Positions 35,104 to 43,817 of a stretch of DNA of 64,000 bases are shown piece after piece (positions within the stretch are counted from its first letter, which is position 1; each line of letters opens with the position of its first letter). The notes beneath the pieces were generated by a model. It was not told where the DNA came from. It ran no database searches and saw nothing but the letters and a program-made list of their open reading frames with translations. The position numbers were made by a program, and so were the translations under genes. Source of the DNA: Acidobacteriaceae bacterium KBS 89 (GTDB lineage: Bacteria > Acidobacteriota > Terriglobia > Terriglobales > Acidobacteriaceae); the NCBI GenBank assembly GCA_000381605.1, contig KB906754.1:1-64000 (forward strand), in the 5' to 3' direction.

Positions 35104-37065
35104 TTATTCGTCGCCCTCGCGCAGCTTGGCGATTACGGTGAAGTCTTCGAGCGTCGTTGTGTCGCCCTTGACCTCTCCGGTGGTGGCTAGTTCGCGCAAT
35201 AGACGGCGCATGATCTTGCCGCTTCGGGTTTTTGGAAGCGCCTGGGTGAACGTCAGGTCATCGGGACGAGCTAGCGCGCCGATCTCCTTTGCTACCCACT
35301 GGCGCAGCTCCTGGCGAAGCTCTTCGCTCGGCTCGTGGCCGCCTTCGAGCGTGACGAAGACAGCAATCGCCTGGCCCTTCATCTCATGCGGGCGACCGAC
35401 TGCAGCCGCCTCGGCGACCTTGGGATGCGCCACCAGCGCCGATTCGACCTCCATCGTGCCGAGTCGGTGGCCGCTGACGTTGATCACATCGTCGACTCGG
35501 CCCATCAGCCAGAAATAACCGTCGGTGTCGCGACGCGCGCCGTCTCCGGTGAAGTAGCTGCCGGGAATCTCGCTCCAGTAGGTCTGCTCATATCGTGCCT
35601 GGTCGCCGTAGATGGTTCGCGCCATCGAGGGCCATGGCTTGCGCATGACGAGCAGGCCGCCCTGACCATCGGGCACCGGCTTCCCTTCTCTTGTGACGAC
35701 TTCAGGCACAATTCCGAAGAAGGGTTTTGTCGCCGAGCCTGGCTTCGTCGCGATTGCACCGGGGATGGGAGAGAGCATGATCGCTCCCGTCTCGGTCTGC
35801 CAGTAGGTGTCGACGATAGGGCAGCGCTCCTTGCCGATCATGCGGTGATACCACATCCACGACTCAGGATTGATCGGCTCGCCGACCGTGCCCAGAAGAC
35901 GTAGAGAGGCCAGCGAATACTTCTCGACCCAGGAGTCGCCCCACTTGGTGAACGCGCGAATCGCTGTTGGTGCAGTGTAGAAGACCGTTATCTTGTGCGT
36001 GTCGATGATCTTCCAGAAGCGGTCGTTCTCCGGCCAGTTGGGGGCGCCTTCGTACATCATCACTGTCGCACCGTTCTGTAGCGGCCCGTAGACGACGTAG
36101 CTGTGTCCCGTGACCCAGCCAATGTCCGCGGTGCACCAGTACACGTCATCGTCGTGAAGGTCGAAGACGTATTTGCTGGTGAGGTATGTCTGCACTGAGT
36201 AGCCGCCGGTGGTGTGCAGCAAACCTTTCGGTTTACCCGTAGTGCCCGAGGTGTAGAGAAGATAGAGCGGGTCTTCCGCGTCCATCCATTCGGCATCGCA
36301 TTTGGATTCGGCCTTCTCCATCTCCTCGTGCCACCACAGATCGCGACCCTTCTGCATCGCGACAGGCGAGCCCGAGCGGCGGAACACGACGACGTTTTTG
36401 ACGGTCGGACACTTCACAAGCGCCTCATCGACAATCGCTTTGAGTTGGACCTCGGAGCCACGACGATGGCTCGTATCCTGCGTGATGACCGCGATGCAGC
36501 TTGAGTCATTCACGCGGTCGGAGATGGCGTGCGCGGCAAAGCCCCCGAAAATCACTGAGTGCACCGCGCCGATTCTTGCGCAGGCGAGCATCGCAATCGC
36601 GAGTTCGGGAGCCATGCCCATGTAGATGGCGACACGGTCGCCGCGCTTGACTCCAATTCCCTTCAATACATTGGCAAACTGCTGTACTTGTACATGCAGC
36701 TCACCGTAGGTCAGCCTGCGGATCTCGCCCGGCTCGCCCTCCCATAGCAGGGCGACTTTATCCTTGCGGGTGCCAAGCGCATGACGATCGACACAGTTAT
36801 GCGACAGATTTAATTTTCCATTAATAAACCACTTGGCATGCGCGGCCTCGCCCTCGATTACTTTGGTCCACGGTGCAAACCACTCCAACTCTTTCGCGGC
36901 GTCTCCCCAGAACGCCTCCGGTTGTTCGACGCTGCGGCGATACATCGACTCATATTCTGCGAGGTCTTTGATACGGGCGTTTGCGGCAAACTCCGCCGGC
37001 GGAGGAAATAGCCGGTTCTCACGCAGAGTCGAATCCAGGTTCGTGTTGCCTTCCACTGTTGCCAC
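35104..37065 (-). CDS. acs: acetyl-CoA synthetase
   Basis: 653 residues, the usual Acs length. The GTG start is preceded by GGAGGT. Adenylation motifs: [48 protein letters not shown], and the C-terminal hinge and catalytic lysine in [17 protein letters not shown], the lysine controlled by acetylation in other bacteria. It converts acetate, ATP and CoA into acetyl-CoA. It is divergent from the OFA-type transporter gene with a 205-base shared upstream region, suggesting joint control of organic-acid uptake and activation. Confidence 0.96.
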   Translation of the reverse strand: MATVEGNTNLDSTLRENRLFPPPAEFAANARIKDLAEYESMYRRSVEQPEAFWGDAAKELEWFAPWTKVIEGEAAHAKWFINGKLNLSHNCVDRHALGTRKDKVALLWEGEPGEIRRLTYGELHVQVQQFANVLKGIGVKRGDRVAIYMGMAPELAIAMLACARIGAVHSVIFGGFAAHAISDRVNDSSCIAVITQDTSHRRGSEVQLKAIVDEALVKCPTVKNVVVFRRSGSPVAMQKGRDLWWHEEMEKAESKCDAEWMDAEDPLYLLYTSGTTGKPKGLLHTTGGYSVQTYLTSKYVFDLHDDDVYWCTADIGWVTGHSYVVYGPLQNGATVMMYEGAPNWPENDRFWKIIDTHKITVFYTAPTAIRAFTKWGDSWVEKYSLASLRLLGTVGEPINPESWMWYHRMIGKERCPIVDTYWQTETGAIMLSPIPGAIATKPGSATKPFFGIVPEVVTREGKPVPDGQGGLLVMRKPWPSMARTIYGDQARYEQTYWSEIPGSYFTGDGARRDTDGYFWLMGRVDDVINVSGHRLGTMEVESALVAHPKVAEAAAVGRPHEMKGQAIAVFVTLEGGHEPSEELRQELRQWVAKEIGALARPDDLTFTQALPKTRSGKIMRRLLRELATTGEVKGDTTTLEDFTVIAKLREGDE

Positions 37066-37270
37066 TTAAACGACCTCCAAAATTTGCCTCAGCAAGACGA
37101 AGGTACCCTATACAACCCGCTCGGGCAACCACGCCGCTGACAGTTTGGTGACATGTTTCAAAAACGAATCATGTATCTTTGGTCGCGCATCATAACTTAC
37201 ATGTTGGGTTCGGTTTTCTTCGACCATTCTGTACATTGTTTCAGGACCCAATCTCCCGAGGTTTCAAAAT

Positions 37271-38647
37271 ATGGCCCTGGCTTTTCTTGATCGTGACCGT
37301 TCCATAGCCCCAGCGGGATACAGCCGCTGGCTGGTTCCACCCGCTGCCCTCGCCATCCATCTTTCGATTGGCCAAGTTTATGCCTTCTCCGTGTTCAAGA
37401 ACCCGTTGCTCGCCCTGCACGGGGCCGACGGTTCCGCGTGGAATCTCAAACAGGTCGGCTACATCTTCTCGATCGCCATCGCGTTCCTTGGCATCTCCGC
37501 GGCGCTCTTCGGCGCATGGCTTGAAAAGGCCGGCCCACGACGTGCGATGTTCTACGCGGCGATCTGCTTTGGCCTTGGCTTCGTTGTCGCGTCGTTCGGC
37601 GCCAGCAGCCATCAGCTCTGGCTCATCTATCTTGGCTACGGCGTCATCGGAGGCATGGGTCTGGGACTGGGTTACATCTCTCCGGTCTCGACTTTGATCA
37701 AGTGGTTCCCGGACCGTCCGGGTCTCGCCACAGGTCTTGCCATTATGGGCTTCGGCGGCGGCGCCATGATCGGCGGCCCGCTCGCGAACAACCTGATGGC
37801 CTACTTCAAGTCCGCCGGACGGCCCTCGATCCCTAACACGATGATCACGATGGGCATCCTCTACTTCATCTTCATGATGTTCGGCGTGTTCACCATCCGC
37901 GTTCCGCAGGATGGCTGGAAGCCTGAGGGCTGGATGCCATCGACCAAACACTCCGCGCTGATCTCAAGCCACAACGTGGCTGTCCATGAGGCATGGAAGA
38001 CGCCGCAGTTCTGGCTCCTCTGGGTGATGCTCTTCGTCAACGTCACTGCCGGGATCGGCATCCTCGAGCAGGCTGCGCCGATGATTCAGGATCTCTTCAA
38101 GGGAGACGTCAGCCCCGTGGCAGCGGTAGGTTTTGTCGGCCTGTTGAGCATCTTCAACATGGCCGGGCGTTTCTTCTGGGCATCAACCTCGGACTTCATC
38201 GGACGCAAAGGAACCTACTTCATCTTCTTCACGCTCGGCGCCATCCTCTACTTCTTTCTGCCGTTCACGCGCCAGGACAAGCTGAACTCCGTTCCTCTCT
38301 TCGTCGGCATTGCTGCCGTGGTGCTTTCCATGTACGGCGGAGGCTTCGCCACTATCCCGGCTTACCTGAAGGATCTCTTCGGTGGCTTTAACGTCTCCGC
38401 CATTCACGGCCGGCTGCTGACGGCGTGGTCGATGGCGGGCATCATCGGCCCGCTCATCGTCAACGGCATTCTTGACCACTACGTCGAGAACAAACTGGCA
38501 AAGGAGGACGCGTACCCGCTGATCCTGCACATCATGTGCGGTCTTCTGGTCGTCGGTTTCCTTGCGAACCTGATGGTGCGGCCGATCGCTGAAAAGTTCT
38601 GGCTGAAGGACAAGAACATCGTCGTGCCTGTAGGCGCGGCCCACTAA
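37271..38647 (+). CDS. OFA-family MFS organic-acid transporter
   Basis: 458 residues with about 12 membrane helices. The OFA (oxalate/formate antiporter) landmarks are clear: HLSIGQVYAFSVFKNPL, GVIGGMGLGLGYISPVSTLI, KWFPDRPGLATGLAIMGFG, and GLLSIFNMAGRFFWASTSD. The substrate is probably a small carboxylate; family members carry oxalate/formate, lactate or other monocarboxylates. Its divergence from acs makes an acetate-like or other short-chain acid attractive. A 53-residue membrane protein gene follows directly, in the same transcription unit. Confidence 0.92.
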   Translation: MALAFLDRDRSIAPAGYSRWLVPPAALAIHLSIGQVYAFSVFKNPLLALHGADGSAWNLKQVGYIFSIAIAFLGISAALFGAWLEKAGPRRAMFYAAICFGLGFVVASFGASSHQLWLIYLGYGVIGGMGLGLGYISPVSTLIKWFPDRPGLATGLAIMGFGGGAMIGGPLANNLMAYFKSAGRPSIPNTMITMGILYFIFMMFGVFTIRVPQDGWKPEGWMPSTKHSALISSHNVAVHEAWKTPQFWLLWVMLFVNVTAGIGILEQAAPMIQDLFKGDVSPVAAVGFVGLLSIFNMAGRFFWASTSDFIGRKGTYFIFFTLGAILYFFLPFTRQDKLNSVPLFVGIAAVVLSMYGGGFATIPAYLKDLFGGFNVSAIHGRLLTAWSMAGIIGPLIVNGILDHYVENKLAKEDAYPLILHIMCGLLVVGFLANLMVRPIAEKFWLKDKNIVVPVGAAH

Positions 38648-38704
38648 CCTAAACCTGCGGAGTGAGCTGACCTCCGTCGGAGTTTCTCGAAACAGGAGAG
38701 ATCT

Positions 38705-38866
38705 ATGGCTAAACTCGATCCCGTCAAGAAGTCCTCGCCGCTGCTGATCGCCGCCGCGTGGATCATCGTCATCGTTCCTACAGCGTGGGGCCTCAACTAC
38801 ACGGTGAAAAACGCCATGAAGCTGTTCAGCGCGCCTACACCGGCGGCTGCGGCTCCGGCAAAGTAA
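38705..38866 (+). CDS. small membrane partner of the OFA transporter
   Basis: 53 residues: MAKLDPVKKSSPLLIAAAWI... one membrane helix (LLIAAAWIIVIVPTAWGLNY) and an Ala/Pro tail (SAPTPAAAAPAK). AGGAGAG lies at the right distance from the ATG. It starts 57 bases after the transporter stop on the same strand. Single-helix proteins in this position are known beside OFA-type transporters and are annotated as a small subunit in databases; I make the link by position and layout, not by a search. Confidence 0.8.
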   Translation: MAKLDPVKKSSPLLIAAAWIIVIVPTAWGLNYTVKNAMKLFSAPTPAAAAPAK

Positions 38867-38941
38867 CGCAACTCTGAGTCTTATTGCAGTAACGCGATTG
38901 CATCTCCGACATCACCGAATCATCGCGGAACCCGCGTTCGA

Positions 38942-40285
38942 CTACTGCAGCAAGGCTATGGCTGCATCCGTCATCGCCGTCACTCCAGTGCGCAGCGCTG
39001 GCTCCGGCAGAGGCGCGAAGAAAGGCGAGTGCGGCGAAGGCAGCGATGTGCCAGTCCGCTCGCTGTCTGCCACCTTCGCTGGGTCATAGGCGCCCAGCCA
39101 GAAGATCACCGCTGGAATTTTGTGGTCCATGCTGAAGATGCCGAAGTCTTCGCTGCCCATGATCGGCTTCCGTTCGATCACGTTGGCCGCTCCCAGCTTC
39201 GCCACGAAGATCTTCTGCAACTTCGCCGATAGTTCCAGGTCGTTGATCGTCGCCGGGGTGGACTCATCCTCGAGGACGGTCACAATCGGCATCCGGTCTT
39301 CTGGAACGCCCGCAGCGATCGCGACACCTCGTGCGGTTCGCTTCACGCCCTCGATCATCGTCTTGCGTACCTCTTCGCTGTAGCAACGTGTCGTCAGCTC
39401 CAGCTTGACCTCATCGGGGATGATGTTGCGCTTCGTGCCACCGTGAATGTCGCCGATGGTCACAACTGCAGGTTGAGCGGGTGGAATCGATCGGCTCACC
39501 ACCGTTTGCAGGGCAACGATGAACTCGCCTGCCATCACGATCGGGTCTTTGCCGGCCTCGGGCGCGGCACCGTGGCTGCCCACGCCGCGCATCACCACAT
39601 CGATCGAGGTCGAGCTCGCCAGAGCTGGCCCTGGAACCACCGACACCTTGTCTGCCGCGAAGTTCGCATCATGCAAAGCGATCGCCAAGTCGGGCTTGCC
39701 GAAGCGCTCGTAGAGATGGTCGGCCATCATGGCCTTGGCACCGTCGATGGTCTCTTCGCTCGGCTGTCCAATCAGCATCAGCGTTCCGTGCCACTGGCTC
39801 TTCAGCGTGGCCATGTTGCGCGCCACACCGATCATCGTGGTGACGTGAATGTCATGCCCGCAGGCGTGCATCACTCCAACGTCCTGCCCGGCGGGGTTCT
39901 TCGAGCGCACTTTGCTGGCGTAGGGCAGGTGGGTATCCTCGGTCACCGGGAGCGCATCGATGTCGGCCCTGATTAGAAGCGTCGGACCTGTGCCGTTCTT
40001 CAAGATCGCCACCACGCCATAGGCCTGCGAACCGTCGGGATACTTGCCGACGCGCTCGGTGACCGTATATCCGGCTTTGCGCAGTTCGTCAGCCAACAGA
40101 GCCGAGGTCTGCGCCTCATGGTGCGAGAGCTCCGGCGCTGCGTGGAGGCTTTTGTAGGTCGTCAGGAGGCCGGGAAGCTGCTTGTCAACGAGCGCCCGGA
40201 CCTCCTGCGCCATTACCTTGGTCGTTAACCCTGCGGTCGCTGCCGCAGTCATCCCACACACCGCCATCCACTGCCATGGTCGCAT
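38942..40285 (-). CDS. secreted M20-family amidohydrolase
   Basis: 447 residues with an N-terminal signal (MRPWQWMAVCGMTAAATAGL...VMAQ). Zinc-site motifs of M20D aminoacylase/amidohydrolases: ALLIRADIDALPV-like segment (TLLIRADIDALPVTED), GVMHACGHDIHVTTMIG, IGQPSEETIDGAKAM, ALHDAN and IMGSEDFGIFS. These enzymes remove acyl or aromatic groups from amino acids, or hydrolyse small peptides (hippurate-, indole-acyl- or N-acetyl-type). The periplasmic location suggests nutrient scavenging. Converges on the transporter small-subunit gene. Confidence 0.92.
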   Translation of the reverse strand: MRPWQWMAVCGMTAAATAGLTTKVMAQEVRALVDKQLPGLLTTYKSLHAAPELSHHEAQTSALLADELRKAGYTVTERVGKYPDGSQAYGVVAILKNGTGPTLLIRADIDALPVTEDTHLPYASKVRSKNPAGQDVGVMHACGHDIHVTTMIGVARNMATLKSQWHGTLMLIGQPSEETIDGAKAMMADHLYERFGKPDLAIALHDANFAADKVSVVPGPALASSTSIDVVMRGVGSHGAAPEAGKDPIVMAGEFIVALQTVVSRSIPPAQPAVVTIGDIHGGTKRNIIPDEVKLELTTRCYSEEVRKTMIEGVKRTARGVAIAAGVPEDRMPIVTVLEDESTPATINDLELSAKLQKIFVAKLGAANVIERKPIMGSEDFGIFSMDHKIPAVIFWLGAYDPAKVADSERTGTSLPSPHSPFFAPLPEPALRTGVTAMTDAAIALLQ

Positions 40286-40355
40286 CTGTCACTCCGTCTT
40301 CATTTGAACTGGTTTACTGAACTGTACATGCTCGCCGCGATAGACTCCAGTTATC

Positions 40356-40556
40356 GTGAATTCCTACTGGCCCGCGGTGATCGGTTTCCTGTTCGGCTTC
40401 GGTTTTGGGGTGGGGTGCGCCCTGGCGGTCATGTATTCCATCTTTATGGGAGGCTACCGTGCCGCAGTGAAGGAATCACAACTCTCCCCACCTCCGGACC
40501 GCTATACGAAGGCCCTGAAGAAAGTCACTTCAGGGGAAGGCTCGGTAGGAGGCTAA
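40356..40556 (+). CDS. small membrane protein, hypothetical
   Basis: 66 residues from GTG 40356 (MNSYWPAVIGFLFGFGFGVGC), with one long hydrophobic, Gly/Phe-rich helix and a polar C-terminus. The ribosome site is poor. No family recognised. It could be a real short membrane protein or a chance frame; the hydrophobic pattern favours a gene. Confidence 0.45.
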   Translation: MNSYWPAVIGFLFGFGFGVGCALAVMYSIFMGGYRAAVKESQLSPPPDRYTKALKKVTSGEGSVGG

Positions 40557-40695
40557 CCAACAGCAGGGCTCGGCTTTTCCGGGCATCGCGTCGAGTATGG
40601 GAGCAAAGGGGTTAGGCGAAAGGACTAGAAACTTGCGGCGCGTCAGCAGACAGGCCGCGAGACCAACACGTATGTGATACGGCAGTTGTTAAGTT

Positions 40696-41268
40696 CTACC
40701 GCATCGCCAGTTCGGCACGCATATCTTTCACCTCGCGACTCAGAGACTCGATCGCCTTCATCAGTTGGGCTCGCTGGGCGTCGTCGCCCATCGCTTTGAT
40801 CCCTTCCAGGTAGAAGTTGCCATTCGGTTCGAGGATGCATTTTTCCACCTGGCTGAAGTCGTCGAACCCCTGTTTGTGCAGGACTGACCGGAGTTCCAGC
40901 TCCGTGAGCGCCTCTTTCTTCGTGGCGACCCAGTCGACGACTCCGTGCCGGATCAACACCGTCTCGCTCCCCTCCGCCAGTTTGGTGAGCTTGGGCACGC
41001 GAAACAGAATGCGGGTAAGCAGCCAGTTGATTCCGAGAAGCGAAAACGCGCCAATGACGCCACCAGACACAGAGTTGTCGTCGCCAATCATCGCGTTCTG
41101 CACCGTGTTCGAGAGGCTCAGCAACACCACCAGGTCGAAGGGATTCAGCTGCGCCAGCTCCCGTTTCCCAAACAACCGCAGGAAACCGACGAGGAACAGG
41201 TAGACGATCACTGGCCGCAGAATCTTCTCCAAAATCGGCAGAGGTAGGTGAAACATGCTCTCGATCAA
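40696..41268 (-). CDS. DUF421 (YetF-like) membrane protein
   Basis: 190 residues. Two or three N-terminal helices (IVYLFLVGFLRLFGKRELAQL, PFDLVVLLSLSNTVQNAMIG, VIGAFSLLGINWLLTRIL) are followed by a soluble domain with the DUF421 pattern GSETVLIRHGVVD and TELELRSVLHKQGFDDFSQVEKCILEPNGNFYL. Related to spore-germination/YetF proteins of unknown role. Its start is 12 bases from the end of galE, so the two are probably cotranscribed, galE first. Confidence 0.88.
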   Translation of the reverse strand: MIESMFHLPLPILEKILRPVIVYLFLVGFLRLFGKRELAQLNPFDLVVLLSLSNTVQNAMIGDDNSVSGGVIGAFSLLGINWLLTRILFRVPKLTKLAEGSETVLIRHGVVDWVATKKEALTELELRSVLHKQGFDDFSQVEKCILEPNGNFYLEGIKAMGDDAQRAQLMKAIESLSREVKDMRAELAMR

Positions 41269-41280
41269 AACAGTCTCCTT

Positions 41281-42261
41281 CTATATATCCTTTGCGTAGC
41301 GCTGCTGGTGCCACTTCCACGCGCTAAAGATGATCTGGTCAAGCTCCGCGAACTGAGGTTTCCAGCCGAGTTCGGCCTTGATCTTCTCCGAACTGGCCAC
41401 CAGCACGGCGGGATCGCCGGGCCGACGTGGACATTCCTCAACAGCGATAGGCCTTCCCGTTACGCGGCGCACCGACTCGATCACCTCGAGAACAGTAAAC
41501 CCCTCTCCGTTGCCAATGTTGTAGATCAGCCGGCTCTTCGCTTCGCCGAGTGCGCCCAGCGCCAGTAAGTGCGCCTCCGCGAGGTCGTGTACGTGGACAT
41601 AGTCCCGAACACAGGTGCCGTCCTTGGTCGGGTAATCGCGGCCGAATATCTTGATGTTCGCACGCCGCCCCAGCGCAACATCGAGAATCAACGGGATCAG
41701 ATGGGACTCCGGTTCGTGCGCCTCGCCATAGCCGTCGATCGCGCCAGCCACGTTGAAGTAGCGCAGGCTCGCGTATTTGAGCCCATGGCTGAGATTCATC
41801 CAGCGAAGCATCTGTTCGACGAGTAGCTTGCTTTCCCCGTAGGGGTTCGTGGGCTGCAATTTCGCGTCTTCGAGGATCGGTGTGGTCTCGGGCTCGCCGT
41901 AGCAGGCAGCCGTGGAGCTGAATACAAGGCGGTCATGTCCCGTCGCAAGCATTGCTTCGAGCAGCGACAATGTCGCTGAAGTGTTATTTCGAAAATAAAT
42001 TTCGGGCCGCTTCATGCTTTCGCCGGCCTCGATTAAGGCGGCAAAATGCATCACTCCGTCGAACCGGCCGCGGCTGAGAGTGCTCTCCAGGAGAGCCCGA
42101 TCCGCGACTTCTCCTTCCACAAATTCGGCATCAGCAGGCAACGCTAACCGCTTGCTGTGGCAAAGGTTGTCGTACACCGTTACAGCGTGCCCCTGAGAGA
42201 GCAAAAGCCGGGTTAGCGTACCCCCGATATAGCCCGCTCCGCCGGTCACCAGAATCCTCAT
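41281..42261 (-). CDS. galE: UDP-glucose 4-epimerase
   Basis: 326 residues, normal for GalE. NAD-binding GGAGYIG at the start, SSTAACYG, the catalytic YGESK (Tyr-x-x-x-Lys), RYFNVAGAIDGYGEAHEPESHLIPL, and the C-terminal EECPRRPGDPAVLVAS and ELGWKPQF segments. Interconverts UDP-glucose and UDP-galactose (possibly also the N-acetyl forms) for surface polysaccharide. It leads a two-gene unit with the DUF421 gene. Confidence 0.95.
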   Translation of the reverse strand: MRILVTGGAGYIGGTLTRLLLSQGHAVTVYDNLCHSKRLALPADAEFVEGEVADRALLESTLSRGRFDGVMHFAALIEAGESMKRPEIYFRNNTSATLSLLEAMLATGHDRLVFSSTAACYGEPETTPILEDAKLQPTNPYGESKLLVEQMLRWMNLSHGLKYASLRYFNVAGAIDGYGEAHEPESHLIPLILDVALGRRANIKIFGRDYPTKDGTCVRDYVHVHDLAEAHLLALGALGEAKSRLIYNIGNGEGFTVLEVIESVRRVTGRPIAVEECPRRPGDPAVLVASSEKIKAELGWKPQFAELDQIIFSAWKWHQQRYAKDI

Positions 42262-42625
42262 CGTTTTGCGCTCCTTCGTACTTAGTTGGATACCACAAAA
42301 GTACCAGTGTCAATCACTTACGCTTACGGCAATATACTTGCAGTAAGAGAAGAGCAGCGTACCGGCACATGAACGAGATGTGGCTCCCCAGACGCACGGT
42401 ACCTGCTACAACCTTTTTCTTCGCGGCTTGCGTCTGTTTTAGACAGGTAGCGCAACTCCCGCGATGCATCCCTGGTAGCACTGGCCACATTCGTTGTTGG
42501 GACATATAAACCAGGTTCTATACTACGGCGCTCTTCGGAGCTGATTCTCCATACCGGCTCTGGCAGATCGTCAACGCCGGTTTCAATATCCCGCCTCTTG
42601 GAAGAGAGGCCATCAAGGATTTTCT
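42262..42625. other. gene-free intergenic region
   Basis: 364 bases between divergent galE and the TonB-like gene; both promoters should be here. I see no credible gene, RNA or strong repeat. AAGGA before the TonB-like ATG is its ribosome site. Confidence 0.4.
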
Positions 42626-43726
42626 ATGGCAAAGCCGCTTCGCACCGAGCATCCAACACCGCCTAATATGCAGTTCGCACACTTCGGCGTCCTCAACGAC
42701 GGCAACCAGAGCAAGTCCTCGCTCTTCACGTCCATCGCGTTGAACGTGTTACTTGCCTTCTGCGCGGTCGTCATAGGAGCTGCTGCGAAGAAAACGATCG
42801 ACACACGGCACAAGCTCACCGAGCTAACCGAGCCGATTCCGATCAAGAAAGCTGAAGAGCCACCGCCACCGCCCAAGATCAAGATCAAATTGCCTCCGCC
42901 TCCACCCGTGGCAAAGATCGAACCGCCCAAAATTAAGTTGCCCGACGTGAAGATGCCCGACGTTCCCAAACCACCAGAGGTCAAGATGGTTCAGCCGGTG
43001 CCAGTCGTTATGCCTGCGCCGCCGAAGCTTGTTCAACCTCCTCCGGCACCGAAGGTTGTCAATCTCGCCCAGGCAATGCCGGCTTCGGTTCCGAACCAGT
43101 CTCCGCATCCGACAGCCGTTGCGCTGGGCTCGACGACAAACCCGATCGCAGTGTCAAACAAGCCCTCAACCACCGCCATCAACCTTGGCAACAAGGGAAT
43201 GTCAGGCATGCCGGCGTCCAATAATGGCGCTGGAGCGCAATCTACTGTTGTCAATCTTGGTTCCGGATCCGCAGGCAGCCAGAATATGAAAGGCCGCGAC
43301 AACGCCGCCGGTGCAGTCGTCGGCGTCAAGCTTGGAGTCACTGGTGGCACAGGTCCAATGAACTCTCAGGGGCGTGTTGCCGGTCCCGTCAATCTCGGAC
43401 AGAACACTCCTCCGCCGTTGCCAAAGCCCGCTGGTCCCACGACAGCAACTTCGAAGAGCGGCCCCAAGGTTCTCTTTAAACCCAAGCCAGAGTACACCGC
43501 GGAGGCCAAGCAGCTTCATATCGAAGGAGTCGTCTCGGTTCGTCTTCGTGTCTCTTCCACCGGTGCCGTCCAGGTATTGGGCGTCACCAGCGACCTCGGC
43601 CATGGTCTCGGCGACTCTGCCATCCGTGCCGTCGAGGCCACTCGCTTCAAGCCTGCTACCGACGATTCGGGTAATCCGATCGATTGGGAAGGCGTCGTAA
43701 ACGTCGCATTTCAACTCGCTGGCTGA
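42626..43726 (+). CDS. TonB-family protein with long Pro/Gly linker
   Basis: 366 residues. A short cytoplasmic head, a membrane helix near 32-55 (LFTSIALNVLLAFCAVVIG), a Pro/Lys-rich stretch (KAEEPPPPPKIKIKLPPPPP, residues 75-150), an unusually long Gly/Asn/Ser linker (150-270, with repeated VNLG and NLG words), and a C-terminal TonB domain (FKPKPEYTAEAKQLHIEGVV ... AVEATRFKPATDDSGNP) that would contact an outer-membrane receptor. No ExbB/ExbD genes are nearby. It may energise a receptor encoded elsewhere or act within the envelope cluster that follows. Confidence 0.9.
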   Translation: MAKPLRTEHPTPPNMQFAHFGVLNDGNQSKSSLFTSIALNVLLAFCAVVIGAAAKKTIDTRHKLTELTEPIPIKKAEEPPPPPKIKIKLPPPPPVAKIEPPKIKLPDVKMPDVPKPPEVKMVQPVPVVMPAPPKLVQPPPAPKVVNLAQAMPASVPNQSPHPTAVALGSTTNPIAVSNKPSTTAINLGNKGMSGMPASNNGAGAQSTVVNLGSGSAGSQNMKGRDNAAGAVVGVKLGVTGGTGPMNSQGRVAGPVNLGQNTPPPLPKPAGPTTATSKSGPKVLFKPKPEYTAEAKQLHIEGVVSVRLRVSSTGAVQVLGVTSDLGHGLGDSAIRAVEATRFKPATDDSGNPIDWEGVVNVAFQLAG

Positions 43727-43785
43727 GAAACATATTTTTGATTCCGTTGTTGCAGCATGCACTAGCATCTAGTCCATATTCAGGC

Positions 43786-43799
43786 TGACCCTAGGGTCA
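43786..43799. promoter_or_regulatory. 14-bp perfect palindrome TGACCCTAGGGTCA
   Basis: A perfect palindrome centred on CTAG, 18 bases before the start codon of the M48-like gene, overlapping where a leader or ribosome-site region would be. Possible operator; compare 28620-28633. Confidence 0.4.
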
Positions 43800-43817
43800 C
43801 CGCAGGAGCCGTACATC

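Noticed and set aside
42314..42505. A 63-residue minus-strand frame between galE and the TonB-like gene
   Set aside because: No ribosome site, poor codon pattern and no family; likely chance.
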